A stretch of 64,000 nt of DNA from Chloroflexi bacterium GWB2_49_20 (GCA_001796335.1 MGMF01000005.1:1-64000), one strand, 5' to 3'; positions 8,345-17,662 are shown, numbered from the stretch's first letter. Made by a program: numbers and translations. The notes: generated by a model from the sequence alone, not told the origin.

Positions 8345-9520
8345 TTACAAGTCTCTTTTTATCGCCAGCAGGGTGATGTCGTCAAACTGGTCGGCTGTGC
8401 CGATAAATTGAAGTAGTTGCGCCTCGATATCCTTGAGAAGGGCGGAAGAGGTTGTCGCGCTGCCTGGCAACAAATTGATTAACCTCTCACTCCCGAATGA
8501 GACTCCATCCACATTGAGAGCATCCGGGATGCCGTCGGTGAAAGCCACGAGCATATCGCCTGCTTCCATCGCAATCTCTTTGACGATGAAATTGGCACCC
8601 GGGATCACCCCAACCACCGGGCCGGTTGGAGGAAGGGAAGTGACAACTTTTCCATTTCTAATGAGAAGGGGAGCATCATTTCCACAATTGATATAGGCAA
8701 GCTTTCCATCTTGAAGGTTGATGAGGCAGATAAATACAGTGGCGAACATATTCGCATCCGCGTGAGTGTCCGCAACGTAATTATTGGTAAAAGAAATGAC
8801 ATGCTGGAGACGCCCGACAGGTGTGAGAGACTGCATCTCTTTTCGATTGGAAAGATCACCGGCTGTGGAGGTTGCCCGGATGAGGCTGCGGAACAGGGTC
8901 ATGAACAGAGCCGCACCTACGCCTTTGCCGCACACATCCCCGATGACACACACCAGGTTTCCATCGGGGAGCATGAATGCATCGTAGAAGTCGCCGGCAA
9001 CTTCACGTGCGGCTTTGAAGCAGGCGGCGATCTCCCAGCCGTTCGCGGCAGGCAACTCGGAGGGTAGAAAACCCATCTGGATCTCACGGGCGATATCCAG
9101 TTCGCGTTCCAATCCCTTTAGATAAAGTTGCTGCAAATCGCGCAGGTGTTTCCTTTCCAGGCTGGATGAAACGCGGGCATGCAACAGGGTGGGTTCAAAA
9201 GGTTTGGGCAGATAATCATCCGCACCCAGCTTAATCCCGTTGACCACGCTTTGCAGATCATTCATGGCTGAGATGACGATGACGGGAATATCACGCGTGG
9301 CTGGATCCGCCTTGAGACGCGACAACACTTCAAAACCATCCATGACCGGCATCATAATATCCAGCAATACCAGGTCTGGAGATTCGCTGTGCACTTTATC
9401 AAGCGCCTCCTTTCCATTGGAGGCAGTAATGGTCGCATAGTTTAAGTCCTCGAATTCCTGCTCAAGGTAATCCAGGTTGAGGGGTTCATCGTCCACGATG
9501 AGAATTTTTGGGTTGGTCAT
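8345..9520 (-). CDS. Response regulator with PP2C/SpoIIE-type serine phosphatase output
   Basis: The 391-residue protein has an N-terminal receiver domain (about 1-120; acidic DDEP, phospho-acceptor Asp in LVLLDIMMP, then Ser in VISAMND and Lys in PKPFEP). A short helical linker follows, then a SpoIIE/RsbU-type PP2C domain (about 175-391; DFYDAF, VIGDVCGKGVGAA, FTDGIPDA, with metal-binding aspartates present). Proteins of this design usually dephosphorylate STAS anti-anti-sigma factors when the receiver is phosphorylated. It is the last gene of a three- or four-gene phosphorelay operon, starting three bases after the stop of the stand-alone receiver gene. Confidence 0.93.
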   Translation of the reverse strand: MTNPKILIVDDEPLNLDYLEQEFEDLNYATITASNGKEALDKVHSESPDLVLLDIMMPVMDGFEVLSRLKADPATRDIPVIVISAMNDLQSVVNGIKLGADDYLPKPFEPTLLHARVSSSLERKHLRDLQQLYLKGLERELDIAREIQMGFLPSELPAANGWEIAACFKAAREVAGDFYDAFMLPDGNLVCVIGDVCGKGVGAALFMTLFRSLIRATSTAGDLSNRKEMQSLTPVGRLQHVISFTNNYVADTHADANMFATVFICLINLQDGKLAYINCGNDAPLLIRNGKVVTSLPPTGPVVGVIPGANFIVKEIAMEAGDMLVAFTDGIPDALNVDGVSFGSERLINLLPGSATTSSALLKDIEAQLLQFIGTADQFDDITLLAIKRDL

Positions 9521-9523
9521 GTT

Positions 9524-9877
9524 TTATCCCAGGTAATTTTTCAATTTTTTGAGCAGTAAATCCTCGTCGACAGGCTTGGTCAGATAATCGCTGCAACCTG
9601 CCGCCCTGGCTTTAGCGTCATCACCGCTCATGGCATGGGCAGACAGACCAATGATGGGCAGGGATTTAAAAGTTTTACGGATGTTACGGGTGGCTTCATA
9701 GCCGTCCATGATGGGCAGGGAAATATCCATCAAGACCAGGTCTGGTTTGTTTTGTTCGGTGAGCGCCACGCCCTGCGCGCCGTCCCTGGCCACAAGCAAG
9801 TTGTAGCGATCTTCGAGGAGTTGGGTGAGCAGGTCGATGTTAAGATCAATATCTTCGACGATCAGGATGGTTTTCAT
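9524..9877 (-). CDS. Single-domain response regulator (CheY/DivK-like receiver)
   Basis: The 117-residue protein is a lone receiver domain. It has the acidic pair VED, phospho-acceptor Asp in DLVLMDISLP, Ser in IIGLSAHAM and the conserved Lys in YLTKPVD. I chose the ATG at 9877 (MKTILIVED) because GGAGG sits four bases upstream; an earlier in-frame ATG would place this ribosome site inside the coding sequence. It lies between the hybrid kinase (33 bases upstream) and the receiver-phosphatase, so it probably shuttles phosphate between them or binds another target. Confidence 0.93.
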   Translation of the reverse strand: MKTILIVEDIDLNIDLLTQLLEDRYNLLVARDGAQGVALTEQNKPDLVLMDISLPIMDGYEATRNIRKTFKSLPIIGLSAHAMSGDDAKARAAGCSDYLTKPVDEDLLLKKLKNYLG

Positions 9878-9910
9878 TTTTCCTCCATAGGTTGCTCCCA
9901 TTAGCGTTCG

Positions 9911-12900
9911 CTATGCAGACAACACGTTATTGATCTCATTCCGTAATTTATCACCATGAAACCCTTGTTTCTTCATGACGATGGCGACGGTTTTTTTCAG
10001 CTTTGCAGATTCGGCCCTGGTTAATTCTTTAGCAGTGAGGACAATGATGGGAATGTCGCGCGTTTGGGGGTCCGCCTGCAGGTTTTCGATCACACCAAAA
10101 CCATCCAGTCGAGGCATGATGATATCCAGCAAGAGAATATCCGGATGATTTGCAGCAATGGCCTGTAAACCAGCCAACCCGTCGAGGGCCGAAGTCACCT
10201 TGAACTCCCATTCAGGTAAAGACTGGCGCAACATATCGGCGACGTTGGGGTCATCATCCACCACCAGGACATGTTTTGGCTGGAGGTCATTTCCAATGAT
10301 GACACGGTTAAGCGCATCCCTGACAATGGCAGGGTCGAGTGGTTTGAGCAGGTAGGCTGCTGCACCCAGTCTGAAGCCCAGGGCTTTTTTATCTACGATG
10401 GTCAGCAGGATAACAGGGATATTGGCTGTGACCGGGTCATCTTTTAGATCGTGGAGAACTTGCCAGCCATCTGCCCCGGGCAGGATGATATCCAGCAGGA
10501 TGGCTTGTGGAGGCTGTTGGCGTGCCATCCGCAATCCTTCCTGCCCGTTGCGTGTCCCGGTTATGTCAAATTCCTGTTGATTGAGATTCTCCTGCAGCAG
10601 GTAGACCGCGTCGGGATCGTCATCGATGACGAGGATGCGTTTCCTGGTGGACCCAGGTGAGCCGGGTTGAGAGGTTGCTTCAATTGGAGCAGACCCATTT
10701 TCCAGGTTGGGTGCGGATCGATAACCATATTGGATCGGGATCAGGAGACTGAAGGTTGAGCCTTTTCCAAGTTCACTTTCTACATTTAAGTCCCCACCCA
10801 GTAAACGCGCCAGGTTGCGGCTGATGGAGAGCCCCAGGCCGGTGCCGCCATATTGACGGGTGGTGCTGGTATCGGCCTGCTGGAATTCCTTGAAGATGCG
10901 CGGCAGGGCTTCATCGCTGATACCGATGCCGGTATCGGTGACCGAGATGCGCAAGTTCGCCTCGCCATCCCGCTGGGTTGCCAGCAGAATTTTACCAGCA
11001 GGCGTAAACTTGGCAGCGTTACTCAAAAGATTGAGGATGATCTGCCTGATCTTGTCCTGATCCGAATAGATGAATGTGAGGGTCTCATCCAACTGTTTTT
11101 CAAGAACCACATTGGGGTGAAGCAGGGGTTGGGCGGTGTTGGCGCATAGATCGATCAGGGCATTGATCCGGAAGTTGGCAGCCAGCACATCCATGCGCCC
11201 GGCTTCGATCTTGGCGATATCCAGCACGGTATTGATCAGGTTGAGCAAATGCTCGGCGCTGGTGAGAACTTTGTCGAGATTTTCGGTCTGCTTTTCCGGG
11301 ATCAAGCCATCGGCTTTGCGGCGGACAATGCGGGTGAAACCAATGATGGCATTGAGCGGTGTGCGCAGTTCGTGACTCATATTGGCCAGGAAGGAGCTCT
11401 TGGCTTGATTGGCTTGTTCAGCAGCGGCGCGGGCTGCCTGCGCCTCGTTATAAAGATTCGCATTATGCAGGGCGGTGCCAACGTTGAAGGCCAGGGTATT
11501 GAGCAGGTTTTCGTCGTCGAGGTTGAAAGCGCCTTCGCGCTCGGTGCTTTGCACACTGATGACTCCAACTGCCTTGCCGCTGACAATAATGGGCACACCG
11601 AGATAAGAAGGGGCATGTTTGCCGATCCCTATTGTTTCAAGTTCCTGGGTCCGCCGGTCCAATTCCCCCTTGATCAACAACGGTTCGCCAGTCTGGATGA
11701 TCCTGCTGGTGAGGCCTTCGCCAAAGCGGAGGGGTTTCTGTTCCTCCCCAAAAGTATAAGGAAAGTTGATCATAGTGCCGGACTCATCCAGCAAGGCGAC
11801 ATAAGCAATATCTGCCTTGAACACTGTGCGCATCTGTTCCCCGACGAGATGAATGAGAGGACCAACACCTAATTCGCCTGCCAATTCCCTTGAAACAGTA
11901 TTGATGGTGGCAAGTTCGGCGGCGCGTTGTTCGGTCTCTTTGAGCAAGCGCTGGGTTTCATCGAAGAGGCGGGCGTTTTCAAGGGCAACGCTCATACTGC
12001 TCACCAATGTGGTCAGCAAGCGCACATCCGATTCGTTGAAAGCGTTCTCGCGTTCAATATTTTGGAGGGAAATCCCGCCCCTGTATTGGCCTGATGCAAT
12101 GATGGGTATGAAGACACCCGATAAGGCAGGGTCAGATCCAGGTATTTTCACCATACCATACTGTTCAAATTCCGACTGTGTTCGCAGAAGGATCGGTTGC
12201 AAAGTCTTCATCATTTCGCGACCCAAAGGGCTCGGTTTGGACCGCTCTGGATAAAAGCGTTGTCCCATTTCAATCATGTAAAGTACGTGCATTAAGTCGG
12301 ATGCAGGATCATAATCTGCAATGATGACTGCCTGTGCGTCGAAAATCTCGCGAATTTGATCGCCGACCAGATCATAGATGGCTTGCATATCCAACTTGGA
12401 CGCCAGCCCCTGCTGGATGCTATTGATGATGGCAAGTTCGGTGTTGTGCTGTTCGGTCTCTTGAAGCAGGCGCTGGGTCTCCGTGAAAAGACGGGCGTTC
12501 TCGAGTGCGACGCTCATGCTGTTGGCAAGCGTTTGCAACAGGCGCACATCTGAGTCACCAAAGGCGTTTTCGTGGTCACTGCTCACAACAATCAACCCGC
12601 GTGCCTGGCCGCCAGCCACCAGCGGCACATAGATAGCCGATTCCCCCCCTGTGTCAGGCAGTAGGTTATTGCCAAATGTTATAGCAGGCAGGAAGTGACT
12701 GTCATAATTCTCCATTACTTGAGTCATATTCTCGTTGATGACCAGTGTCTCGCGAGTGTGCAGGACGTGGGCGTTAAAACCCTTATCCCGAAGTGGATGA
12801 GACTCAATGACAGCCCGTTGCCCGTACTCGTAGGTATACGGGTAGTGGATCAAACCTGTCTGAGGGTCATAGATACGGATGCCCACATCTGCATGTTTCA

Positions 12901-14188
12901 AAATCGAGTGGATCTTGTCGCCTACCGCTTCGTAGATGCCTTGCATATTGAGTTCGGAAGCGAGAGAGGCTTGCACGGTGTTAATGACAGCCAGCTCAGC
13001 GTTGCGTTCTTCCGTCTCTTTGAGCAAACGCTGGGTCTCGGTAAAGAGGCGCACGTTCTCCAGGGCAACACTCATTCCATTGGCAAGGGTTTGTAATAAT
13101 TTTACGTCCGAGTCGGTAAAGGCATTTTCCGGCAATTTTCCAACGGAAACTACCCCGATCACCTGGGCGCCGCTCAGCATTGGAACAATGATGTGGGAGT
13201 TATCTTCGGTTGGACCGCCTATATTATCCTGGTTGTATTCAACCATCAACTGATTCATTTCAATAATATTGTGGATTAAAACAGGCTTTGGCGATTTCAA
13301 CAATTGCGCAAAAAAACCATTGACAGGCCGTGGTTCATTGAAGTAGCGGACTCCATGATCCCGAACGTATGGCAACTCCACCAGGTTGTTCTTGTGATCA
13401 TACAAGCCGATTCCCACCACATCTGCTGAAAATACCGTCTCAATTTTTGCACCGATCAGCTCGATGATTTCCTGAAAATCCAGCTTGGAAACCAACCCTT
13501 CCTGTACACTGTTGATGATGGCAAGTTCAGCGGCGCGCTGTTCGGTCTCTTTGAGCAAACGCTGGGTCTCGTTGAGCAGGTGGGCATTTTCAAGGGCCGC
13601 ACCCAGTGAGCCAGCTATGGTGGTCAACAAACGTATTTCTGATTCGCCGTAGGCGTTTTCACGTTCATAATTTTCAAGCCCAATTAAACCGAGAACAAGG
13701 TCATTATTGATGATGCCAACATAGACCGACGATTTGCATTGGTCGGTTCCCGGGAGGGCAGGTGCGATCACATGTCCTTCTTCCTGTGTTTGAATAACAA
13801 CAGGCTGCCGCGTTTTCATGATCCTTGCCAGGATACCGTTGGGGTTTGGCGGTCGAGCTGGAATGCTTAACCTTTTTCCTTGTTCGCAGGTGTAAAGATA
13901 ATGGAGCAGATTGGTTTTTTCGTCGTACCAGTTGATATAGAGGCTGGGTGAATTGAAAACCTGGCGCAATTTATCGCCCACCAGGTCCACGATGGCCTGA
14001 AAATCCAACTCAGCGGCGAGTCCTTGTTGGATGGTGCTGATGACTTGCAATTCGTTGGTGCGTGCTTCTATTTCCAGGGTGAGATCCTGCACCTTTTGTT
14101 CTAATTTTGCGTTGTGTTCTTCCAACATCGCATGATTGTGGAGAAGGTCGCTTCGGGAGTTGCGTCCCTTGCTATTCATTGGTTCCAT
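9911..14188 (-). CDS. Five-GAF hybrid histidine kinase with two receiver domains
   Basis: The 1425-residue cytoplasmic protein starts with a coiled coil (about 12-50), then five tandem GAF domains (about 45-910). Each is followed by nearly the same linker, ETQRLLKETEQRAAELAIIN. A HisKA domain has the phospho-accepting His in SHELRTPLN. The HATPase domain has N box LNLLSNAAKFT, G1 DTGIGIS and G2 GTGLGLSIS. Two receivers end the protein: RILVIDDDPD with LLDIILPGADG, and HVLVVDDDPN with LLDIIMPRLDG. No membrane helix is visible, so signals are probably small ligands or redox states sensed by the GAFs. The ATG at 14188 has GGAGA upstream and overlaps the preceding small lipoprotein gene. The linkers are also repeated at DNA level, showing tandem duplication. 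Confidence 0.95.
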   Translation of the reverse strand: MEPMNSKGRNSRSDLLHNHAMLEEHNAKLEQKVQDLTLEIEARTNELQVISTIQQGLAAELDFQAIVDLVGDKLRQVFNSPSLYINWYDEKTNLLHYLYTCEQGKRLSIPARPPNPNGILARIMKTRQPVVIQTQEEGHVIAPALPGTDQCKSSVYVGIINNDLVLGLIGLENYERENAYGESEIRLLTTIAGSLGAALENAHLLNETQRLLKETEQRAAELAIINSVQEGLVSKLDFQEIIELIGAKIETVFSADVVGIGLYDHKNNLVELPYVRDHGVRYFNEPRPVNGFFAQLLKSPKPVLIHNIIEMNQLMVEYNQDNIGGPTEDNSHIIVPMLSGAQVIGVVSVGKLPENAFTDSDVKLLQTLANGMSVALENVRLFTETQRLLKETEERNAELAVINTVQASLASELNMQGIYEAVGDKIHSILKHADVGIRIYDPQTGLIHYPYTYEYGQRAVIESHPLRDKGFNAHVLHTRETLVINENMTQVMENYDSHFLPAITFGNNLLPDTGGESAIYVPLVAGGQARGLIVVSSDHENAFGDSDVRLLQTLANSMSVALENARLFTETQRLLQETEQHNTELAIINSIQQGLASKLDMQAIYDLVGDQIREIFDAQAVIIADYDPASDLMHVLYMIEMGQRFYPERSKPSPLGREMMKTLQPILLRTQSEFEQYGMVKIPGSDPALSGVFIPIIASGQYRGGISLQNIERENAFNESDVRLLTTLVSSMSVALENARLFDETQRLLKETEQRAAELATINTVSRELAGELGVGPLIHLVGEQMRTVFKADIAYVALLDESGTMINFPYTFGEEQKPLRFGEGLTSRIIQTGEPLLIKGELDRRTQELETIGIGKHAPSYLGVPIIVSGKAVGVISVQSTEREGAFNLDDENLLNTLAFNVGTALHNANLYNEAQAARAAAEQANQAKSSFLANMSHELRTPLNAIIGFTRIVRRKADGLIPEKQTENLDKVLTSAEHLLNLINTVLDIAKIEAGRMDVLAANFRINALIDLCANTAQPLLHPNVVLEKQLDETLTFIYSDQDKIRQIILNLLSNAAKFTPAGKILLATQRDGEANLRISVTDTGIGISDEALPRIFKEFQQADTSTTRQYGGTGLGLSISRNLARLLGGDLNVESELGKGSTFSLLIPIQYGYRSAPNLENGSAPIEATSQPGSPGSTRKRILVIDDDPDAVYLLQENLNQQEFDITGTRNGQEGLRMARQQPPQAILLDIILPGADGWQVLHDLKDDPVTANIPVILLTIVDKKALGFRLGAAAYLLKPLDPAIVRDALNRVIIGNDLQPKHVLVVDDDPNVADMLRQSLPEWEFKVTSALDGLAGLQAIAANHPDILLLDIIMPRLDGFGVIENLQADPQTRDIPIIVLTAKELTRAESAKLKKTVAIVMKKQGFHGDKLRNEINNVLSA

Positions 14189-14315
14189 ATTGTCTCCTGG
14201 CCAAGTCCGGGGAAATTTTGGTGTGTGGGGTCTGGGTGGGTGCAGACCCGCAGGCGCCTGTCAGGCATGTCAATCCCAACAGTGCGACGATCATTATCCC
14301 GGTTGTCGATTTCAT
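14172..14315 (-). CDS. Small lipoprotein leading the phosphorelay operon
   Basis: The 47-residue product MKSTTGIMIVALLGLTCLTGAC... has a short basic start, a hydrophobic core and a lipobox LTGAC, then a short polar tail (GSAPTQTPHTKISPDLARR). The ATG at 14315 is preceded by AAGGAG with eight bases between, a strong ribosome binding site. The stop lies inside the first codons of the hybrid kinase gene (17-base overlap), so the two are probably translationally coupled. It could be a tiny envelope sensor or signal peptide for the kinase, or merely a coupling leader; the sequence does not decide. Confidence 0.55.
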   Translation of the reverse strand: MKSTTGIMIVALLGLTCLTGACGSAPTQTPHTKISPDLARRQYGTNE

Positions 14316-14432
14316 CAATTTTTCTCCTTGTCGAACGACAAGACCTGCGGTCAAAGACCGGGACGGGTCGGGAGACTCTGCCCCATCAAGTTCGTTCCGC
14401 GTGCTTCCAAACCTCCGAAGTCTCAGTGTAAC

Positions 14433-15572
14433 TTAGAGCCTCTCAATAATGGTGGCAGTGGCCATGCCGTGACCGATGCACATGGTTTGCAGTCCGTAGC
14501 GGGACTTGCGGCGCTCGAGTTCATGCAGCAACTTGGTCATTAACACCGCACCGGTCGCGCCGAGGGGATGCCCGTGGGCAATGGCGCCTCCGTTCGGGTT
14601 GACCCTGCTCATTTCCGGCTTGAGTTCCCTGGCCCAGGCCAGCACCACGCTGGCAAAGGCTTCGTTGATCTCGATCACATCCATGTCTTCCAGAATCAGC
14701 CCGGCTTTTTTCAAGACCATGCGGGTGGCGGGGATGGGTCCATCCAGCATCAGGGTGGGGTCCGAACCGGTCACGACGCGTGCCAGGATGCGCGCCCGCG
14801 GGACGAGGTTATAACGCCCGACCGCGTCCGGCGAAGCCACCAGCAGCGCAGCAGCACCATCACTGACCTGGCTGGAGTTGCCGGCCGTGATGACACCGTC
14901 ATCTTTAAACACTGGTTTGAGGCTGGTCATGCGTTCCCGGTCGGGAGGCATGCGCACTCCCTGGTCGGTCTTAAATTGGGTTCCATCCGCCAGTTCCACA
15001 GGCAATATCTGCGATTCAAAATATCCTGCCTGGATGGCTGTGCCAGCCTTGATGTGGCTGTTGTAGGCATACTCATCCAGATCACCCCGTTTGAGATGCC
15101 ACTTCTCGGCCATCATTTCAGCGCTGATACCCTGATGCACCAACGCATGCCCGACATCAGGCCATTCTGATGGATAATCGGTTCCCAGGGGCTGGTGGGA
15201 CATCATCTCGGTACCCCCGGCGATGACCAGGTCCATATCGCCTGCCAGCACGGCCTGGGCTGCAAAATGCAGGGCCTGCTGGCTGGATCCGCACATGCGG
15301 TTCAGGCTGACAGCCGGGACGTGCACCGGGAAACCGGCTTTGAGGACACCCAACCGTGCCAGGTTACCGCCCTGGTCTGCAACCGGTGTGACCACCCCCC
15401 AGATCACATCTTCGATATGGCCCGCATCGATTCCGGCTCGCTTCACCGCGGCCTGCATGACCCTGGATGCCAGGTCCACCGGGGCAAATGGCTGCAAGAC
15501 TCCGCTGGCTTTTCCAGAACCGATGGCGGTGCGTACTGCGCTGATGATATAAGCTTCGCGTGGCTCGTCCAT
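14433..15572 (-). CDS. Thiolase (acetyl-CoA acyltransferase family)
   Basis: The 379-residue enzyme belongs to the degradative/biosynthetic thiolases that cleave or condense acyl-CoA chains. The nucleophilic Cys lies in NRMCGSSQQAL (about residue 80), the catalytic His in the GGAIAHGHPLGATGA loop and the second Cys in TMCIGHGMA near the end. The usual CxGGG reads CIGHG and the usual AIALGHP reads AIAHGHP, two small departures that keep the catalytic Cys and His. The ATG at 15572 follows AAGGAGGAAAT. The first 18 residues contain SAVRTAIGSG, typical of the family. No acyl-CoA dehydrogenase or hydratase is nearby, so the pathway is unknown. Confidence 0.93.
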   Translation of the reverse strand: MDEPREAYIISAVRTAIGSGKASGVLQPFAPVDLASRVMQAAVKRAGIDAGHIEDVIWGVVTPVADQGGNLARLGVLKAGFPVHVPAVSLNRMCGSSQQALHFAAQAVLAGDMDLVIAGGTEMMSHQPLGTDYPSEWPDVGHALVHQGISAEMMAEKWHLKRGDLDEYAYNSHIKAGTAIQAGYFESQILPVELADGTQFKTDQGVRMPPDRERMTSLKPVFKDDGVITAGNSSQVSDGAAALLVASPDAVGRYNLVPRARILARVVTGSDPTLMLDGPIPATRMVLKKAGLILEDMDVIEINEAFASVVLAWARELKPEMSRVNPNGGAIAHGHPLGATGAVLMTKLLHELERRKSRYGLQTMCIGHGMATATIIERL

Positions 15573-15616
15573 ATTTCCTCCTTGAATGGAACCTGACAAT
15601 TACATTGTGACCTTAC

Positions 15617-15743
15617 GAAAAAGCCCCTTTCACACGATATAACAGTGTCTATACCACCATCCCCAAAAAGCGGGGACACGAGTCACGAAGCAACAAAGAT
15701 TCTTAATAATTAAGCTTTGTGACGGGATAAAGTTTTTTTGCAG
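15617..15743. repeat. MITE-like palindromic repeat, family 1, copy 2
   Basis: This element is the reverse complement of the one at 6592-6703. The blocks TTTCACACGATATAACAG and TGTCTATACCACCA are identical to the complement of 6658-6690, and it also ends in TTTTTTTGCAG. The middle differs by an insertion with a small CCCC/GGGG hairpin. It fills the gap between the ClbS-like and thiolase genes. Confidence 0.75.
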
Positions 15744-15755
15744 TAAGTCACTTAT

Positions 15756-16202
15756 TCATTTTGAAATACCATGTTCCTGAAAATGTTCCACCAGGCTGGC
15801 ATTCAACCAGCCATTAACGCGGCGATTCTGCAATCCGCTCTCCGGCAGGTCCACCACCAGGGTGACAAGCGCCTGGCGCAGATTTTCAAAATGGACCAAC
15901 AGGTCGTCATCTTTCCACCCCCGGTAATGTTCAAGTGCAGCCGCGTTGAAAGCATCAATATCATATTCCTTCCTGGGCATCTCCATCAGATCCAGGATGG
16001 AATTAACGATCTTGATGGTTTCCTCCCACCAGGCCAGGATATGCGCCAACAGGTCGTGGAAGCTGTCATAGCCCTGTTCTTTCAGGAAGGCAGCCTGCCG
16101 GTCGGGGTCAAGCTTGTTGAAACGATCCGGATAGGCTTTCCAATCCTTGCGCAGGTTGTCCAGAAGCTGCTGGCATGTCAGGGGTGTTTCCTGTTCAGGC
16201 AT
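15756..16202 (-). CDS. ClbS/DfsB (DUF1706, DinB-like) four-helix protein
   Basis: The 148-residue protein fits the ClbS/DfsB family (DUF1706), relatives of DinB four-helix bundles. Recognisable parts are LLDNLRKDWKAYPDRF at the start, the histidine-bearing SFHDLLAHILAWWEETI helix, and HYRGW. ClbS itself is a cyclopropane hydrolase that protects against colibactin; most relatives have unknown substrates. It lies nine bases downstream of nothing else coding and 9 bases before the homoserine dehydrogenase stop, reading in the same direction after hom. Homology is fairly clear; function is not. Confidence 0.75.
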   Translation of the reverse strand: MPEQETPLTCQQLLDNLRKDWKAYPDRFNKLDPDRQAAFLKEQGYDSFHDLLAHILAWWEETIKIVNSILDLMEMPRKEYDIDAFNAAALEHYRGWKDDDLLVHFENLRQALVTLVVDLPESGLQNRRVNGWLNASLVEHFQEHGISK

Positions 16203-16211
16203 GATGCCTCC

Positions 16212-17240
16212 TTAGTGTTGACGCACGGCGTTGATAAAATCTGCCATTAAACCATAAGCGGTGGTCTCCGGACCTGGATCTGTCTCACACAGGGAGAGCA
16301 GTCCAAGGACATCGGTTTCAAACTCGACAATGGATGTGGTTCCTTCCATATTGTACAACGTAGAGGATGCCGGTACAATCTCCGGGGCGACGCGCGCCTG
16401 TACAGTCTCCCCATCCCGCCGGGCGCTGCAAACCAGCTTCCAGCGTTTGCCATCGGCCCGGGCAGCCATGATCCGTGCGGGGGTCAGCGCGCGGATGCCC
16501 TGGCGCTCGACCTGTTGGGGCTTGAGCGGGATGTCCATCAGGACCGTGACCAGGGCAGCTACTTTGATGGCTGCATCCCAGCCGTCCACATCCCCGGAAG
16601 GATCGGTCTCGGCAATGCCGATGGATTGGGCGTATTTAACTGCTTCCTCAAAGGATTCGCCTGTTTCCATGCGCGTCAGGATCAGGTTGGTGGTGGAGTT
16701 CAACACGCCGCGGAACGCCTTCAATTGGGCACCCGGCAGGGTTTCGCGGAAGAGGGAAAATATGGGCGCACCATCCATGACGGTCGACTCGAACAGGAAG
16801 CGCCGGTCATGCGCCCGGGCCAGTTCGGTCAATTCCCGGTAGGCATGCACGATCGGTCCCTTGTTGGCCGTGGCCACGTGCATGCCAGTTTCGAGTGCCA
16901 GACGGATATGTTCGATGGCGGGCTGCCCGCTGGCGTGATCAACCGGAGTGTTTTCAAATAGCACATCGGCCTGGCAGCGGCGGATGAAATCCAAATTATT
17001 CACCGGGGTGGGCATAGCAGAGAGCTTGTCCAGCTTTTCTCCGCCTTCCACCAGGCGCAGGGCGGACTCCAGGTCCATTCCATCCGGATGAATGGCAGCC
17101 CCATGTCTTCCGGTGGCAATACCGGAGACTGAGAAGGTGATATCGTAGCGGGATTTCAACTCGGATTGTTTTTGGATGAGCAGGCGGGCCAGGGCGCGCC
17201 CTACGTTGCCAAAACCGAGAAAGGCCAATCTATAATGCAT
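16212..17240 (-). CDS. hom: Homoserine dehydrogenase
   Basis: The 342-residue NAD(P)-dependent enzyme reduces aspartate-4-semialdehyde to homoserine on the way to threonine and methionine. It has the Rossmann nucleotide site GFGNVGRAL at residues 9-17, the ATANKGPIVHAYREL segment with the conserved Lys, and the substrate motif ETDPSGDVDGWDAAIK containing the conserved aspartates and catalytic Lys. It lacks the C-terminal ACT domain of feedback-regulated forms and the fused aspartokinase of ThrA. GGAGAAG precedes the ATG. It is followed by the ClbS-like gene with a 9-base gap. Confidence 0.94.
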   Translation of the reverse strand: MHYRLAFLGFGNVGRALARLLIQKQSELKSRYDITFSVSGIATGRHGAAIHPDGMDLESALRLVEGGEKLDKLSAMPTPVNNLDFIRRCQADVLFENTPVDHASGQPAIEHIRLALETGMHVATANKGPIVHAYRELTELARAHDRRFLFESTVMDGAPIFSLFRETLPGAQLKAFRGVLNSTTNLILTRMETGESFEEAVKYAQSIGIAETDPSGDVDGWDAAIKVAALVTVLMDIPLKPQQVERQGIRALTPARIMAARADGKRWKLVCSARRDGETVQARVAPEIVPASSTLYNMEGTTSIVEFETDVLGLLSLCETDPGPETTAYGLMADFINAVRQH

Positions 17241-17259
17241 TTGTCTTCTCCTGTAATGC

Positions 17260-17462
17260 TAAAATTGTATCTACTCACGTCCATAATTGCGATTAATTCC
17301 ACAGTGGCAGAACGCTGCTGTTCAATGCAAAAAAGCTCTATCTTCTGTCTTTGCGAGGAGCATCCTCCCAGCGACGTGGCAATCCCCTTGCCGGAGAGGA
17401 GACTGCCACGCTGCGCTCGCAGTGACAAAATCTGATATGGTGAGTAGATACCTAAAATTTAG
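17260..17462. repeat. Inverted-repeat-bounded element with a nested REP-like palindrome (family 2)
   Basis: The ends are inverted copies of each other: a stretch ending TATCTACTCAC at 17260-17279, and GTGAGTAGATACC at 17441-17453 followed by TAAAATTTAG. Nested at 17355-17430 is a palindromic repeat whose halves, TTTGCGAGGAGC...CGACGTGGCAATC and CTGCCACGCTGCGCTCGCAGTGACAAA, are inverted complements. A relative of the nested part is at 33213-33331. It sits just upstream of the homoserine dehydrogenase start. Confidence 0.7.
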
Positions 17463-17544
17463 TTATGGAGCATTGGTAATTCCTGTGAACCTGGAATATC
17501 CATTTCATAAGTAAGGTGATTTCCAAGGAACCGTGCTTGAATCC

Positions 17545-17600
17545 ACTGCAAAAAGACCTTTTCACCACCAATCCACGCGGCAAAAAGAATCCTAAATAAT
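17545..17600. repeat. MITE-like repeat, family 1, partial copy
   Basis: It begins CTGCAAAAAGACCTTTTCACC, almost the same as the left end of the element at 6592, then drifts. A TTTTTTGCA stretch near 17675 may be the remains of the right end, which would then fall in the 3' end of the transporter gene. Relation to the family is by eye. Confidence 0.45.
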
Positions 17601-17662
17601 AGATCATTGTAATTTGGAAACTCGATTCCCCGTTTGTGGGGAATGAGGTACGCCTTTTTACG

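Noticed and set aside
11880-13600. Regularly spaced DNA repeats that could suggest a repeat array.
   Set aside because: They are codons for the linkers between GAF domains in one open frame, with spacing over 500 bases, not a CRISPR.
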